Shown one piece after another: positions 32,816 to 40,492 of a stretch of DNA of 64,000 nt. Under the pieces are notes generated by a model that was given only the letters and a program-made list of their open reading frames with translations, was not told the origin of the DNA and ran no database searches. Within the stretch, counting starts at the first letter, position 1, and each line of letters begins with the position of its first letter. The translations under genes and the position numbers were made by a program. This stretch comes from Candidatus Woesearchaeota archaeon. GTDB lineage: Archaea > Nanobdellota > Nanobdellia > Woesearchaeales > WJKL01. The stretch lies in NCBI GenBank assembly GCA_019322435.1, contig JAHWIR010000006.1, positions 21,760-85,759 on the forward strand, given 5' to 3'.

Positions 32816-33925
32816 TTAGATTTTCTTTATTACTAAACCCTTTTTTAATTCAGTATTTAAAAATTCTTTCGCTTTTTTACTAAGCTCTCCTGTTGTCAAA
32901 AACAAAACAGGCAGTTTCTTTAGCTGCCCTTGAACCACGGCAGAACTCAAATCAGAGTCATTTACAGTTTTCTTGTTCTTTGCTTTGCAGTAATATTCCA
33001 GACCACCCATCACAGACGGAATCCTTATAACCATATCAATCTCTGATTTCTTCCTGATTATTTTATGCTCAACAACTTGTATCTTCTTCTCTCTAAAATT
33101 CATCATCAATTGTTCTAAGAAGGGGTCATCCACTTTCTTTGCTTCTTTTTTAACTCCCTTCTTTGTCTCTATCTCCCTAAGTAAGCTCTGTCTTTCTAAT
33201 TGTATTTGTTTTTGCAGTTCTTCTTTTTCTCTCTGGAATCTTTTCCTTTCTTCTTCTAATTTCTTTCTTTCTTCTTCTATTTTCTTGTCCTGTAGCCTTC
33301 TTTCTTCAATCCTTTTCTGTCCCTCTTGCTTTCTTTTTTCTTCCTCGGCTTTTCTCTTCTCTTGTTCTGTTCTTTTCTGCTCTTCTAGCTTTTTCCTTTT
33401 TTCTTCTTCTAGTTTTCTCTGCTCTTCTAATTTCTTTTTTTCCTCTAATTTAGATCTTTCCTCATCAATAGTTGATTTTGGCTTTTCTAATTTCCCTTTT
33501 ATCAAATCTTCAGCCTCTTGATTAGAAATCAGATACCATTTCCAGAATATGATCTTGTTTTCTCCTTTTATCACTTGTAATGGAACAGCAAAATCCTTTA
33601 TTGTCCTTAGACTCACTCTTGTCAACTGGTCTAATCCATCGTCCCGAAGTATTTTTTCCTGTTTTAATAAGTCAAAAGTCTTGTAATCCTTCTCATTCAG
33701 ATTAGATGCAAATTCCTGCAGCCTTCCTTTCTGCCCATCAATATAATAGACAGGGCTTCCTCCTACTTTAGTATTAGAAATCAATACTTTTTTCTCGTCA
33801 ACCAGATTAGATAAATGAGCAGAAGCTATCAAAATATTTGACCCTATTGCTTTAGCCAGCTTTGCAGGAAGCAAAGGCCCCTGCTGCCTAATAATCTCTA
33901 TTATCTGTTCTTGGCCCACAACCAT
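32816..33925 (-). CDS. Winged-helix/coiled-coil protein with a possible nuclease-like C-terminal domain
   Basis: 369 aa in three parts. Residues 1-130: winged-helix-like (EQIIEIIRQQGPLLPAKLAKAIG, then LSNLVDEKKVLISNTKVGGSPVYY). Residues about 145-260: a long highly charged coiled coil (EEKKKLEEQRKLEEEKRKK). Residues 270-369: an alpha/beta domain (FREKKIQVVEHKIIRKKSEID, GGLEYYCKAKNKKTVNDSD, LPVLFLTTGELSKKAKEFL) resembling a restriction-endonuclease-like core, with E-x-x-C-K-A-K as a possible catalytic pair; that is inference. It lies between endA and fen in one operon, so a role in DNA or RNA processing is plausible. Confidence 0.7.
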   Translation of the reverse strand: MVVGQEQIIEIIRQQGPLLPAKLAKAIGSNILIASAHLSNLVDEKKVLISNTKVGGSPVYYIDGQKGRLQEFASNLNEKDYKTFDLLKQEKILRDDGLDQLTRVSLRTIKDFAVPLQVIKGENKIIFWKWYLISNQEAEDLIKGKLEKPKSTIDEERSKLEEKKKLEEQRKLEEEKRKKLEEQKRTEQEKRKAEEEKRKQEGQKRIEERRLQDKKIEEERKKLEEERKRFQREKEELQKQIQLERQSLLREIETKKGVKKEAKKVDDPFLEQLMMNFREKKIQVVEHKIIRKKSEIDMVIRIPSVMGGLEYYCKAKNKKTVNDSDLSSAVVQGQLKKLPVLFLTTGELSKKAKEFLNTELKKGLVIKKI

Positions 33926-33958
33926 AAAATTAATAAGAAATCTATTATTTATATATTT

Positions 33959-34534
33959 TTAGGGTCTAACCCACCTAATTTCATAATAAGTGACATCGCC
34001 TTCTACATCAACTACACCTATCAATAATTTCTTCCTGGTAGAATGTGCCACCCTGTTTTTTGCTGAAAATTCGTGCCATGTTAGTGTGCTTCCTTCATGG
34101 ACAGGATAGACAATCCACTTTGCGTGGTCTTCTCCTGGCTTCACTCCTCTTGCATAAACTCTAAAATCAGCTCCAAACTTCAAAGCAGTCTTGATAATAT
34201 ACCCTCTATCCCTCATATCTTTGAAAACAGAATACTTTATCCAAAAGTTCTTCTCTAATCTCTGCGCTTTCTTCAAAAAATCATCAAACTTCAGCTTCTT
34301 ATTCCTTCCGTCAACTACATCCAGCTTTTTCTTCTCAAGCAAATATAATCCTTCTAGCAAAGAAAGCTGCACTTTTCCATCTTCCATCAAGCTTCCAAAT
34401 CTGCTTTGATCATACAACTCCTTTGCTTCGCTGCTGACCTCTGTAATAATCCTCTCCCTAGCAAAAATAGCCTTTACTTTCTTCCTGCTTTCCTTCTTAA
34501 CTTCCTTCTTTACTAATTTCTTTTTCTTTGGCAT
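33959..34534 (-). CDS. endA: tRNA-splicing endonuclease
   Basis: 191 aa single-type archaeal splicing endonuclease that cuts introns from tRNA at bulge-helix-bulge sites. The catalytic triad is visible: Tyr in FGADFRVYARG, His in WIVYPVHEGSTLTW and Lys in STRKKLLIGVVDVEGD. The N-terminus is a basic Lys/Glu tail (PKKKKLVKKEVKKES), followed by ELYDQSRFGSLM and LSLLEGLYLLEKKKLDVV. Its length fits the homotetramer class. First gene of an operon running through fen and trm5; divergent from rnz. Confidence 0.94.
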   Translation of the reverse strand: MPKKKKLVKKEVKKESRKKVKAIFARERIITEVSSEAKELYDQSRFGSLMEDGKVQLSLLEGLYLLEKKKLDVVDGRNKKLKFDDFLKKAQRLEKNFWIKYSVFKDMRDRGYIIKTALKFGADFRVYARGVKPGEDHAKWIVYPVHEGSTLTWHEFSAKNRVAHSTRKKLLIGVVDVEGDVTYYEIRWVRP

Positions 34535-34585
34535 AGAAAATTAAAAAGATTAGTTCCTTAAAAACCTTTGTATTTAAAACAAACC

Positions 34586-34593
34586 TTTAAATA
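34586..34593 (+). promoter_or_regulatory. TATA box for rnz
   Basis: TTTAAATA with AAACC directly upstream, 23 bases before the ATG at 34617; a leaderless start is expected. Confidence 0.7.
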
Positions 34594-34616
34594 CATTCTC
34601 AGATTCAATAATTAAA

Positions 34617-35504
34617 ATGCAATTAATCTTTTTAGGCACTTCCTGTGCCAAGCCCACAAAAGAAAGAAACCATTCAGCAATTTTCCTTAGCTACGGCTCT
34701 GATGGGATTTTGTTTGATTGTGGAGAAGGCACGCAACGCCAGTTAACAATTGCAGGAATCAAGCCGCCAAAAATATCCAAAGTCCTAATCAGCCATTGGC
34801 ATGGAGACCATGTTCTAGGTCTGCCTGGTTTAATTCAGACACTAGGAATATCAGAATACAATAAGACATTAAAGATATATGGCCCAAAAGGAACAAAAGA
34901 ATACTTCAATCATATGATGCAATCAACTGAATTTGAAGAAAGGATCAAAGTTGAGTATATTGAAGTAGAAGGAAAATTCTACTCAGGAGCCAAATATTCA
35001 ATAGAAGCAGAAAGAATTGCTCACAAAACTCCTACTAATGGTTATCGCTTTATTGAAAAAGATAAAACAAGAATAGATTTGTCAGCAGTTAAAAAATTAG
35101 GAATTCCAGAAGGCCCTTTGCTAGGGCAACTACAAGAAGGCAAATCAATAAGATTCAAAGGAAAAGAAATATCTCCAAAAGATACAACATATAGTGTAAA
35201 AGGTAAAATAATTACATACATCCCTGATTCAGTTCCGTCAAAAAACTCATTAAAATTAGCGCAAGATGCAGATCTATTGATTTGTGAATCAACCTATTCC
35301 AGCAAACTAGAAGAAAAAGCAGAAAAATACCAACATATGACTTCAAAACAAGCAGGATTAATCGCTAACCAAGCAAATGTAAAAAAACTCATACTCACAC
35401 ACTTCTCAACAAGATATAAAAACACATTAGAATTAGAAGAAGACGCAAGATCTGTATTTGACAATGTTATTGCTGCAGAAGATTTTATGAAAGTAAGTTT
35501 ATAG
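34617..35504 (+). CDS. rnz: Ribonuclease Z
   Basis: tRNA 3'-processing endonuclease, 295 aa, short-form (RNase Z-S) metallo-beta-lactamase enzyme. Signatures: LIFLGTSCAKPTKERNHSA, the metal-binding ISHWHGDHVLGLPGL near residue 58, the acidic ligand in LLICESTYSSKLEE, MTSKQAGLIANQANVKKLIL with HFSTRY nearby. It ends at 35504 with TAG, whose last base is the first base of a 17-nt dispersed repeat. It cooperates with endA, which is divergently transcribed next to it. Confidence 0.95.
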   Translation: MQLIFLGTSCAKPTKERNHSAIFLSYGSDGILFDCGEGTQRQLTIAGIKPPKISKVLISHWHGDHVLGLPGLIQTLGISEYNKTLKIYGPKGTKEYFNHMMQSTEFEERIKVEYIEVEGKFYSGAKYSIEAERIAHKTPTNGYRFIEKDKTRIDLSAVKKLGIPEGPLLGQLQEGKSIRFKGKEISPKDTTYSVKGKIITYIPDSVPSKNSLKLAQDADLLICESTYSSKLEEKAEKYQHMTSKQAGLIANQANVKKLILTHFSTRYKNTLELEEDARSVFDNVIAAEDFMKVSL

Positions 35505-35520
35505 CACTGGTCACTGGACA
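35504..35520 (-). repeat. 17-nt dispersed repeat, copy 2
   Basis: GCACTGGTCACTGGACA on the plus strand, the exact reverse complement of copies 1 and 3. It starts at the last base of the rnz stop codon and is followed by GCACCCCTC, similar to ACCACCCCTTAC after copy 3. Confidence 0.8.
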
Positions 35521-35534
35521 GCACCCCTCAAAAC

Positions 35535-35543
35535 ATATATAAA
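35535..35543 (+). promoter_or_regulatory. TATA box for hjc
   Basis: ATATATAAA, 22 bases before the ATG at 35566; leaderless start expected. It begins 15 bases after the end of the repeat. Confidence 0.65.
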
Positions 35544-35565
35544 CTATTTCTGCTATCAATAAATT

Positions 35566-35958
35566 ATGTCATTAAAATCAAAAGGAATCAATGCAGAACG
35601 TGAATTGATTCAGATGTTTTGGAGTAATGGATGGGCTTCTACAAGAGTAGCTGGTTCTGGCAATTCTCAATATCCCTCTCCAGATGTTATTGCTTCAAAT
35701 GCTAAAAGAAATCTTGCAATAGAAGCAAAAGTAACAAAAGACAGATACAAACACTTTCCAGCAGATGAAATTGCTCAATTAAAAGAATTTTCAGGCAAAT
35801 TTGGAGCAGAGCCATGGATAGCAATCAAATTCAATAGAAAAGGCTGGTTTTTCCTGAATCTGGAGAATTTGCAGCCTACAGGCGCTCATTACTCAATCTC
35901 ACTAAAATTAGCACAAAACAAAGGATTAGCCTTCTCAGACCTTATAAAAGACAAATAA
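35566..35958 (+). CDS. hjc: Holliday junction resolvase Hjc
   Basis: 130 aa archaeal Holliday junction resolvase, a PD-(D/E)XK nuclease that acts as a dimer. The catalytic residues are Glu in KGINAERELIQMF, Asp in YPSPDVIASN, and the Glu-x-Lys in LAIEAKVTKDR, with VAGSGNSQ between them as in the family. The C-terminal half contains WIAIKFNRKGWFFLN. Same strand and next to rnz, with a dispersed repeat and its own TATA box between. Confidence 0.94.
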   Translation: MSLKSKGINAERELIQMFWSNGWASTRVAGSGNSQYPSPDVIASNAKRNLAIEAKVTKDRYKHFPADEIAQLKEFSGKFGAEPWIAIKFNRKGWFFLNLENLQPTGAHYSISLKLAQNKGLAFSDLIKDK

Positions 35959-36212
35959 TCCTTTAAATAAAAAAAAGAGCCCAAATAATTATCTAAATTA
36001 AAAATAAAATATATTAAGCTAACTTTATAGAATAAAAAAGCCTTATTAGTGACTTATTCAACAACAGTTTATCCTTAATTCTCTTTTCAACATTAAATAG
36101 TAGCAAAAACCTTCTTCAAAATACAAACTTTTATAAACCTTATTCACTAAAAAATAGTTAGAAAAACAGCAAAAAAATGCTCTTTTTTAGGTAAATTTGG
36201 GTGTTTTACACT
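35959..36212 (+). promoter_or_regulatory. AT-rich leader and promoter of tfe
   Basis: 254 bp without a gene. It contains a TATA box TTTTATAAA at 36129-36137, so the transcript would have a leader of about 50 nt, and a GGGTG ribosome binding site (36199-36203) 9 bases before the ATG. Nothing else recognisable. Confidence 0.55.
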
Positions 36213-36722
36213 ATGAGACTTACTAATAAGATTGTAGAGGATGTTGTCAGCGAAGTAGCTGGAGAAGACGTAGTTCCTTTAATTCAAGCTCTAAAAAACA
36301 AGAAAAACGTCTCTGAATTCAAGCTAGCTGAATCAATAAAAGAAGAAGTCAACAGAACAAGAAACATGCTTTATAGGCTCTATGATGCTAATCTCGTTTC
36401 ATTTATCAGAAAAAAAGACAAGAAAAAAGGATGGTATATCTATTATTGGACATTTGATTCAAAAAAAATCAAGCATTTACTCTTTAATCTAAAGAAGAAA
36501 AGGCTTGTAAAGCTAAAAGACAGGCTTGAACGCGAACAATCAAACCAATTCTATTCCTGCGGCTCAAAATGCATCAGATTGGATTTTGATCAGGCAATGG
36601 AATTTGAATTCAAATGCCCAGAATGCGGCGAACTGATTGAGCAGGAAGATAATTCTGAAGAGATCCAAAAGCTCCAGACAGAAATCAAAGAACTAGAAAC
36701 AGAATTAAAACAAGCTAAATAA
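36213..36722 (+). CDS. tfe: Transcription factor E (TFE-alpha)
   Basis: Archaeal counterpart of TFIIE-alpha that helps open promoter DNA. 169 aa from ATG 36213, chosen because the GGGTG ribosome binding site is 9 bases upstream; a GTG at 36201 would add MFYT but overlaps that site. Residues 1-90 form the extended winged helix (ESIKEEVNRTRNMLYRLYDA, KKKGWYIYYWTFD). Residues about 108-145 are the zinc ribbon (FYSCGSKCIRLDFDQAMEFE and FKCPECGELI), then a coiled-coil tail (EIQKLQTEIKELETELKQ). Confidence 0.93.
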   Translation: MRLTNKIVEDVVSEVAGEDVVPLIQALKNKKNVSEFKLAESIKEEVNRTRNMLYRLYDANLVSFIRKKDKKKGWYIYYWTFDSKKIKHLLFNLKKKRLVKLKDRLEREQSNQFYSCGSKCIRLDFDQAMEFEFKCPECGELIEQEDNSEEIQKLQTEIKELETELKQAK

Positions 36723-36732
36723 GATCAAAACT

Positions 36733-36776
36733 TTAAGATTTGAAAAATCTTAACAGTTCGAGCATCTCTGATGCTC
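36733..36776. terminator. Two terminator-like hairpins between tfe and the R15P isomerase homologue
   Basis: TTAAGATTT/AAATCTTAA (36733-36753, loop GAA) and GAGCATC-TCT-GATGCTC (36760-36776). The second overlaps the stop codon of the convergent gene. No long T-run, so these may be bidirectional mRNA end stabilisers. Confidence 0.6.
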
Positions 36777-37674
36777 AGAACATCCAAGGATAATTCCTTC
36801 TGACTTCTTGAACAAAAACTTCAGGTTTATATACACCCAATTCAGAAATTATTCCAGTTATCAAATTAGAATCAATATTCTCAAATGCTTTATTATCAAC
36901 AATAACTCCTTTTGGAGCAGCTGGCCACACTTCCTTGCCAGTTCTTTGCTCGATTTCTTCTTCATAGCCAAACACAGATAAAGGATCAAACTTCCATGAA
37001 TCAGTGCAGACATAGACAGGAACATCATACTTATCAGCAATCTCTGCAAACATCTCGCTTCCAATCTTGTTTATCACCTTCCCTTCTGAAGAAATAGCAT
37101 CAGCTCCAATCAGCATAATATCTGCTTCTTTCAGAGCTATCCTCCCTGCAGAATCAATAAAATGAACAACAGGAATCCCTGCCCTTGCTAACTCCCTCGC
37201 AGTCAGCCTTCCTTGAAACAAAGGCCTTGTCTCAGTATTGTATACTTGAAATCTCTTCCTCTCTTTTTTAGCTTTTAATAATATTCTAACAACAGCGCTG
37301 CTATGGCAATGTGTAAAAACTATACTCTTATTCACAACCTTCTTAGCCCCAATCTTAGCTATATCTTCATTGACATCATCAAAATGCTTCCTGACATACA
37401 TCATCCTTTCATTCAGCTTCCTGATTACTTCTTCTTCCTGCTCTAACTTAAATACTAAATAATTCAGAACATTCCTCATGCCAGGTTCAGTCGGCCTTGT
37501 CTTTAATAGAGTCTGTTTTGCTGTATTCAAATGAAATAAAAGTTCTTTTCTAGAAGCATCCCTAAACTCATTTGCAACAATCCCTATTGCCTGTGCTGCT
37601 GCCCTAGCTACATTCTGAGCTCCTTGTATCTTTATCTCTTTAATATCTGCAACAATAGATTGAAAACTTACCAT
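36775..37674 (-). CDS. Ribose-1,5-bisphosphate isomerase homologue (eIF2B-alpha family)
   Basis: 299 aa member of the eIF2B-alpha/beta/delta-like family. Thermococcus R15P isomerase uses a Cys and an Asp: here Cys in FTHCHSSAVVRI (about residue 122) and Asp in LIGADAISSEG (about residue 188), which supports the isomerase over a translation initiation factor role. The isomerase turns ribose-1,5-bisphosphate into ribulose-1,5-bisphosphate in the AMP/RuBisCO type III salvage pathway common in DPANN. The other enzymes of that pathway (AMP phosphorylase, RuBisCO) are not in this window. Other conserved segments: TETRPLFQGRLTARELA and VYVCTDSWKFDP. Confidence 0.85.
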   Translation of the reverse strand: MVSFQSIVADIKEIKIQGAQNVARAAAQAIGIVANEFRDASRKELLFHLNTAKQTLLKTRPTEPGMRNVLNYLVFKLEQEEEVIRKLNERMMYVRKHFDDVNEDIAKIGAKKVVNKSIVFTHCHSSAVVRILLKAKKERKRFQVYNTETRPLFQGRLTARELARAGIPVVHFIDSAGRIALKEADIMLIGADAISSEGKVINKIGSEMFAEIADKYDVPVYVCTDSWKFDPLSVFGYEEEIEQRTGKEVWPAAPKGVIVDNKAFENIDSNLITGIISELGVYKPEVFVQEVRRNYPWMF

Positions 37675-37689
37675 AATTCAGAAAAAATT

Positions 37690-37893
37690 TTATCTCTTCT
37701 TTTTCAAAATCTTTTTCTCCATCTTCTCTATCATCACTTCCTCTTTCAGTATCTTCTTAGTCATCTTTCCAATATTCTCTTCCATCCTTGCTACCTTTCT
37801 CTCTAATAATATCAGATATCTAAATGAATACACTATTGCTGCTAAGGTTCCAAGAATAACATAGAGTGTTAATTGTTCAATAGACAAAGCCAT
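37690..37893 (-). CDS. Small membrane-anchored coiled-coil protein
   Basis: 67 aa: one hydrophobic segment near the N-terminus (LTLYVILGTLAAIVYSFRYLILL) followed by a basic coiled coil (KVARMEENIGKMTKKILKEEV) to the end. I do not recognise the family. It is judged real because AAAGAGGTGG, a strong ribosome binding site, precedes the ATG by about 6 bases, and it lies 15 bases upstream of the R15P isomerase homologue on the same strand. Confidence 0.7.
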   Translation of the reverse strand: MALSIEQLTLYVILGTLAAIVYSFRYLILLERKVARMEENIGKMTKKILKEEVMIEKMEKKILKKKR

Positions 37894-37955
37894 TTAGTCC
37901 ACCTCTTTTTGATTATAAGAAGAAATAGACTAATCCCCTATATAAAAGTTTCTTT

Positions 37956-38774
37956 TTAAGCTGCCCTATTAAACTTGTCAACTGGCTTCATATTGCTCCA
38001 GCATTGATCAAAGAAATTCTCTAGTGTTTTGGCAAACAATTCTGTATTAACCCAAACACCAGCATCATAAGTTGGATGGACATTTGCATCATCTAACAGC
38101 ATAAATGCAACTTGCTTTCCATCAATGACGCAGAATCTTGATTTAGCATCTGTATTCTTTACTTCAGCACAATTTGATAGCTCCTTAACAGAATTTTTTG
38201 TTTCGTTTGTCAAAGGAGCTGCAATCCTTATCTTGACTCCCCTTTTCTTGGCTTTTACAAAAGCATTCTTCAAAAGCTCTGCTTTTCTTACTAAGCCCTG
38301 GCTTGTTGTCATGATTACAATTGAATTCTCGGCATCCTTGATCATTGTTTCAAAATGGTTATACAAATTGGTTCTGCCTTTCAAGCATCCGCTTAATTCA
38401 GTAGGATCAACTAAATCAACTCCTTGATTGTGTAAAACGTTCAACTCTGTTAAAACATCACTTTTCTTAATAGAATTGACCATGCTTATCTGTTTATTAG
38501 CATCGTCTTCAATCTGTCTCTTGACTCTCTCTAAAACTTCAGATGGAGGGACAGCAACATACTTTATTGGCTTTCCTACTTTCATCAAAATAAACCCTTT
38601 TTTCTCTAAACTCTCAAGAACATCATAACTCCTGCTTCTAGGAACACACGCAATATCACTAAGTTCTCCAGCAGTTGAAACCCCCCTTGATAGTAATGCT
38701 GTCCACAATTTGCTTTCATAAGTATTTAACCCAAAAGCCTTTAATTTGTTTAAAAATTCTTCTTTAACAATCAT
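37956..38774 (-). CDS. TrmB-family transcriptional regulator, paralogue 2
   Basis: 272 aa, closely related to the protein at 8069-8875: both begin MIVKEEFL and share WTALLSRGVSTAGELSDIA, VPRSRSYDVLESLEKKGF, PIKYVAVPPSEVLERVK and HNQGVDLVDPTELSGCLKGR. The DNA-binding half is almost identical, so the two may bind the same or overlapping sites; the effector halves differ more (LVRKAELLKNAFVKAKKRGV, CVIDGKQVAFMLLDDANVHP). Beside it lies the small membrane protein and the putative origin region. Confidence 0.88.
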   Translation of the reverse strand: MIVKEEFLNKLKAFGLNTYESKLWTALLSRGVSTAGELSDIACVPRSRSYDVLESLEKKGFILMKVGKPIKYVAVPPSEVLERVKRQIEDDANKQISMVNSIKKSDVLTELNVLHNQGVDLVDPTELSGCLKGRTNLYNHFETMIKDAENSIVIMTTSQGLVRKAELLKNAFVKAKKRGVKIRIAAPLTNETKNSVKELSNCAEVKNTDAKSRFCVIDGKQVAFMLLDDANVHPTYDAGVWVNTELFAKTLENFFDQCWSNMKPVDKFNRAA

Positions 38775-38933
38775 TTAAGCATCCCTCATAATCAATATTA
38801 AATAATTCTATCTGCCTCTTATCTATATTACATTGAATAAGTATAAGTACTTTATAAAGCTTATTGTTTTTGTTATTAACCAGTAACAACTTTAAAAGAA
38901 ATAAAGGTCATATTATCTCATAAAACTCGCCTC

Positions 38934-38955
38934 ACCCCATTATTTCCAATGGAAA
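38934..38955 (-). promoter_or_regulatory. Origin recognition box-like element A
   Basis: On the minus strand: dyad TTTCCATTGGAAAT, 3 nt, then GGGGT. This dyad-plus-G-string layout is the archaeal ORB plan, with Cdc6/Orc1 winged helix on the dyad and AAA+ domain on the G-string. Confidence 0.75.
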
Positions 38956-39165
38956 TACATTTTCAGCTTTCATCAACTTCTTTTTTTTCCTTTTTTTCTA
39001 ACCTCTTTTTCTTTTATATTTTTATTTATTTATTTTCAATATAGAAAATAAAAGAAATAAAGAAGAAAACAAAAACAAACTCAAATATATATTTTACAAA
39101 ACAACCATTATATAATACATAACATAAAACTAAAATATATTTAAACACCAATCAACAACATTAAT

Positions 39166-39187
39166 TCTCCAAAGGAAATAAAGGACT
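39166..39187 (+). promoter_or_regulatory. Origin recognition box-like element B
   Basis: Plus strand: TCTCCAAAGGAAAT, 3 nt, then GGACT. Facing element A about 210 bp away, and 84 bp before the cdc6 start. Confidence 0.7.
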
Positions 39188-39209
39188 CAGACTCACAAAA
39201 CAAAAAATA

Positions 39210-39217
39210 TTTATATA
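39210..39217 (+). promoter_or_regulatory. TATA box for cdc6/orc1
   Basis: TTTATATA, 32 bases before the ATG; a short leader with the GGGGGTG ribosome binding site follows. Element B is 22 bp upstream of it, so Orc1 bound there could regulate its own gene. Confidence 0.65.
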
Positions 39218-39249
39218 CATTTCATCTGGAAAATTTAGGGGGTGCTTAG

Positions 39250-40458
39250 ATGCAAAAAGAAATAGATACTTTTTTTGAAGAATTTCTAGATAAAAAATCA
39301 ATCTTTTCTAACAAAAAAGCCCTACAATCCAACTTTACTCCTGATACAATCCCTCACAGAGACAACCAAATCCAGCAGATAGCAGACATCCTAGCACCAG
39401 CATTAAAACTAGAAAAACCATCAAACCTATTTCTCTATGGAAAAACAGGTACAGGAAAAACACTCTCAATAAAACATACAACAAACAAACTCCTGAAAGT
39501 TGCTGAAAAAAGAAACATTCCATTAAAGACAATATACATGAACTGCAAACTAAAAAAAATAGCAGACACAGAATACCGCTTAATAGCTCAAATATCAAAA
39601 GAACTCGGACAAGAACTGCCTTCAACAGGCCTTCCAACAGAAGAAGTATACAAAATAACTTTCTCTACAATAGAAAAAGAAAATTGCTTAATCCTTATTC
39701 TTCTTGATGAAATTGACCAGTTAGTCAAAAAAACAGGAGATGAAATCCTCTATAATTTAACAAGAATAAACTCTGAATTAAAAAACTCACAGATATCAAT
39801 AATAGGAATCTCAAATGACCTGATCTTCAGAGACAACCTAGATCCTAGGGTAAAATCCTCTTTATCAGAAGAAGAGATCATCTTTCCACCATACAACGCA
39901 TTGCAGCTTCAAGGTATCTTGAGGCAAAGGTCAATTAAAGCATTCAAAAAAAATTCAATTGAGTCGGGCGTAATAGAAAAATGTGCAGCCTATGCAGCAA
40001 GAGAGCATGGAGACGCCAGAAGAGCATTAGAGCTTTTAAGAGTAGCAGGAGAACTGACTGAAAGAAAAGGGCAGGAAAAAATACAGCTCGCTGATATAGA
40101 TCAAGCAGAAGATAAGATAGAAAAAGACAGAATAGAAGACATAATCAAAACACAGCCAAAACAGCACCAAGCAATCCTCTATTCAATAATATCCATATGC
40201 TCACAAAAAAACTCCCAGATATTCACAGGAGAGGTTTATGAACTCTACAAAACCATCTGTATAAAGACCGGAGTCCGCCCATTGACCCAGAGGCGTGTTT
40301 CAGATGTTATTGCAGAATTAGACATGCTCGGAATAATCAATGCCAAAGTAATTTCCAAAGGCCGCTACGGAAGAACAAGGGATATTGATTTATCAATCCC
40401 AAAATCCTCTGAACAAAAAGTCAGGACAATATTAGAGGAAGGATTAAACCTATCTTAA
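39250..40458 (+). CDS. cdc6: ORC1-type DNA replication protein (Cdc6/Orc1)
   Basis: 402 aa origin-binding initiator of the AAA+ class. Walker A GKTGTGKTLSIKH near residue 63, Walker B LILLDEIDQLVK near 152, sensor 1 ISIIGISNDLIFRD, the HGDARRALELLRVAGE sensor-2 helix near 257, and the C-terminal winged helix (VYELYKTICIKTGVRPLTQRRVSDVIAE) that contacts ORB DNA. The ATG sits 5 bases after GGGGGTG. The PolD small subunit follows after 34 bases, so initiator and replicative polymerase are probably transcribed together. Confidence 0.96.
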   Translation: MQKEIDTFFEEFLDKKSIFSNKKALQSNFTPDTIPHRDNQIQQIADILAPALKLEKPSNLFLYGKTGTGKTLSIKHTTNKLLKVAEKRNIPLKTIYMNCKLKKIADTEYRLIAQISKELGQELPSTGLPTEEVYKITFSTIEKENCLILILLDEIDQLVKKTGDEILYNLTRINSELKNSQISIIGISNDLIFRDNLDPRVKSSLSEEEIIFPPYNALQLQGILRQRSIKAFKKNSIESGVIEKCAAYAAREHGDARRALELLRVAGELTERKGQEKIQLADIDQAEDKIEKDRIEDIIKTQPKQHQAILYSIISICSQKNSQIFTGEVYELYKTICIKTGVRPLTQRRVSDVIAELDMLGIINAKVISKGRYGRTRDIDLSIPKSSEQKVRTILEEGLNLS

Positions 40459-40492
40459 GCAACTACTTAAGAAAAATCCTTCTGATCTGAAG

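Larger units (their letters stand above)
38775..39249. other. Putative replication origin (oriC) upstream of cdc6/orc1
   Basis: 475 bp with no gene. Very AT-rich, especially 38990-39220 (long A/T runs suitable for DNA unwinding). It carries two origin-recognition-box-like elements facing each other (38934-38955 and 39167-39187) with the unwinding stretch between. A TATA box (39210-39217) and the GGGGGTG site (39238-39244) of cdc6 complete it. Archaeal origins are typically next to cdc6/orc1. GC-skew analysis was not possible here. Confidence 0.75.

Noticed and set aside
38943..38955. The palindrome TTTCCAATGGAAA as a simple regulator site
   Set aside because: Three copies with a G-string at fixed distance, next to cdc6, fit an origin recognition box better; a regulator site remains possible.
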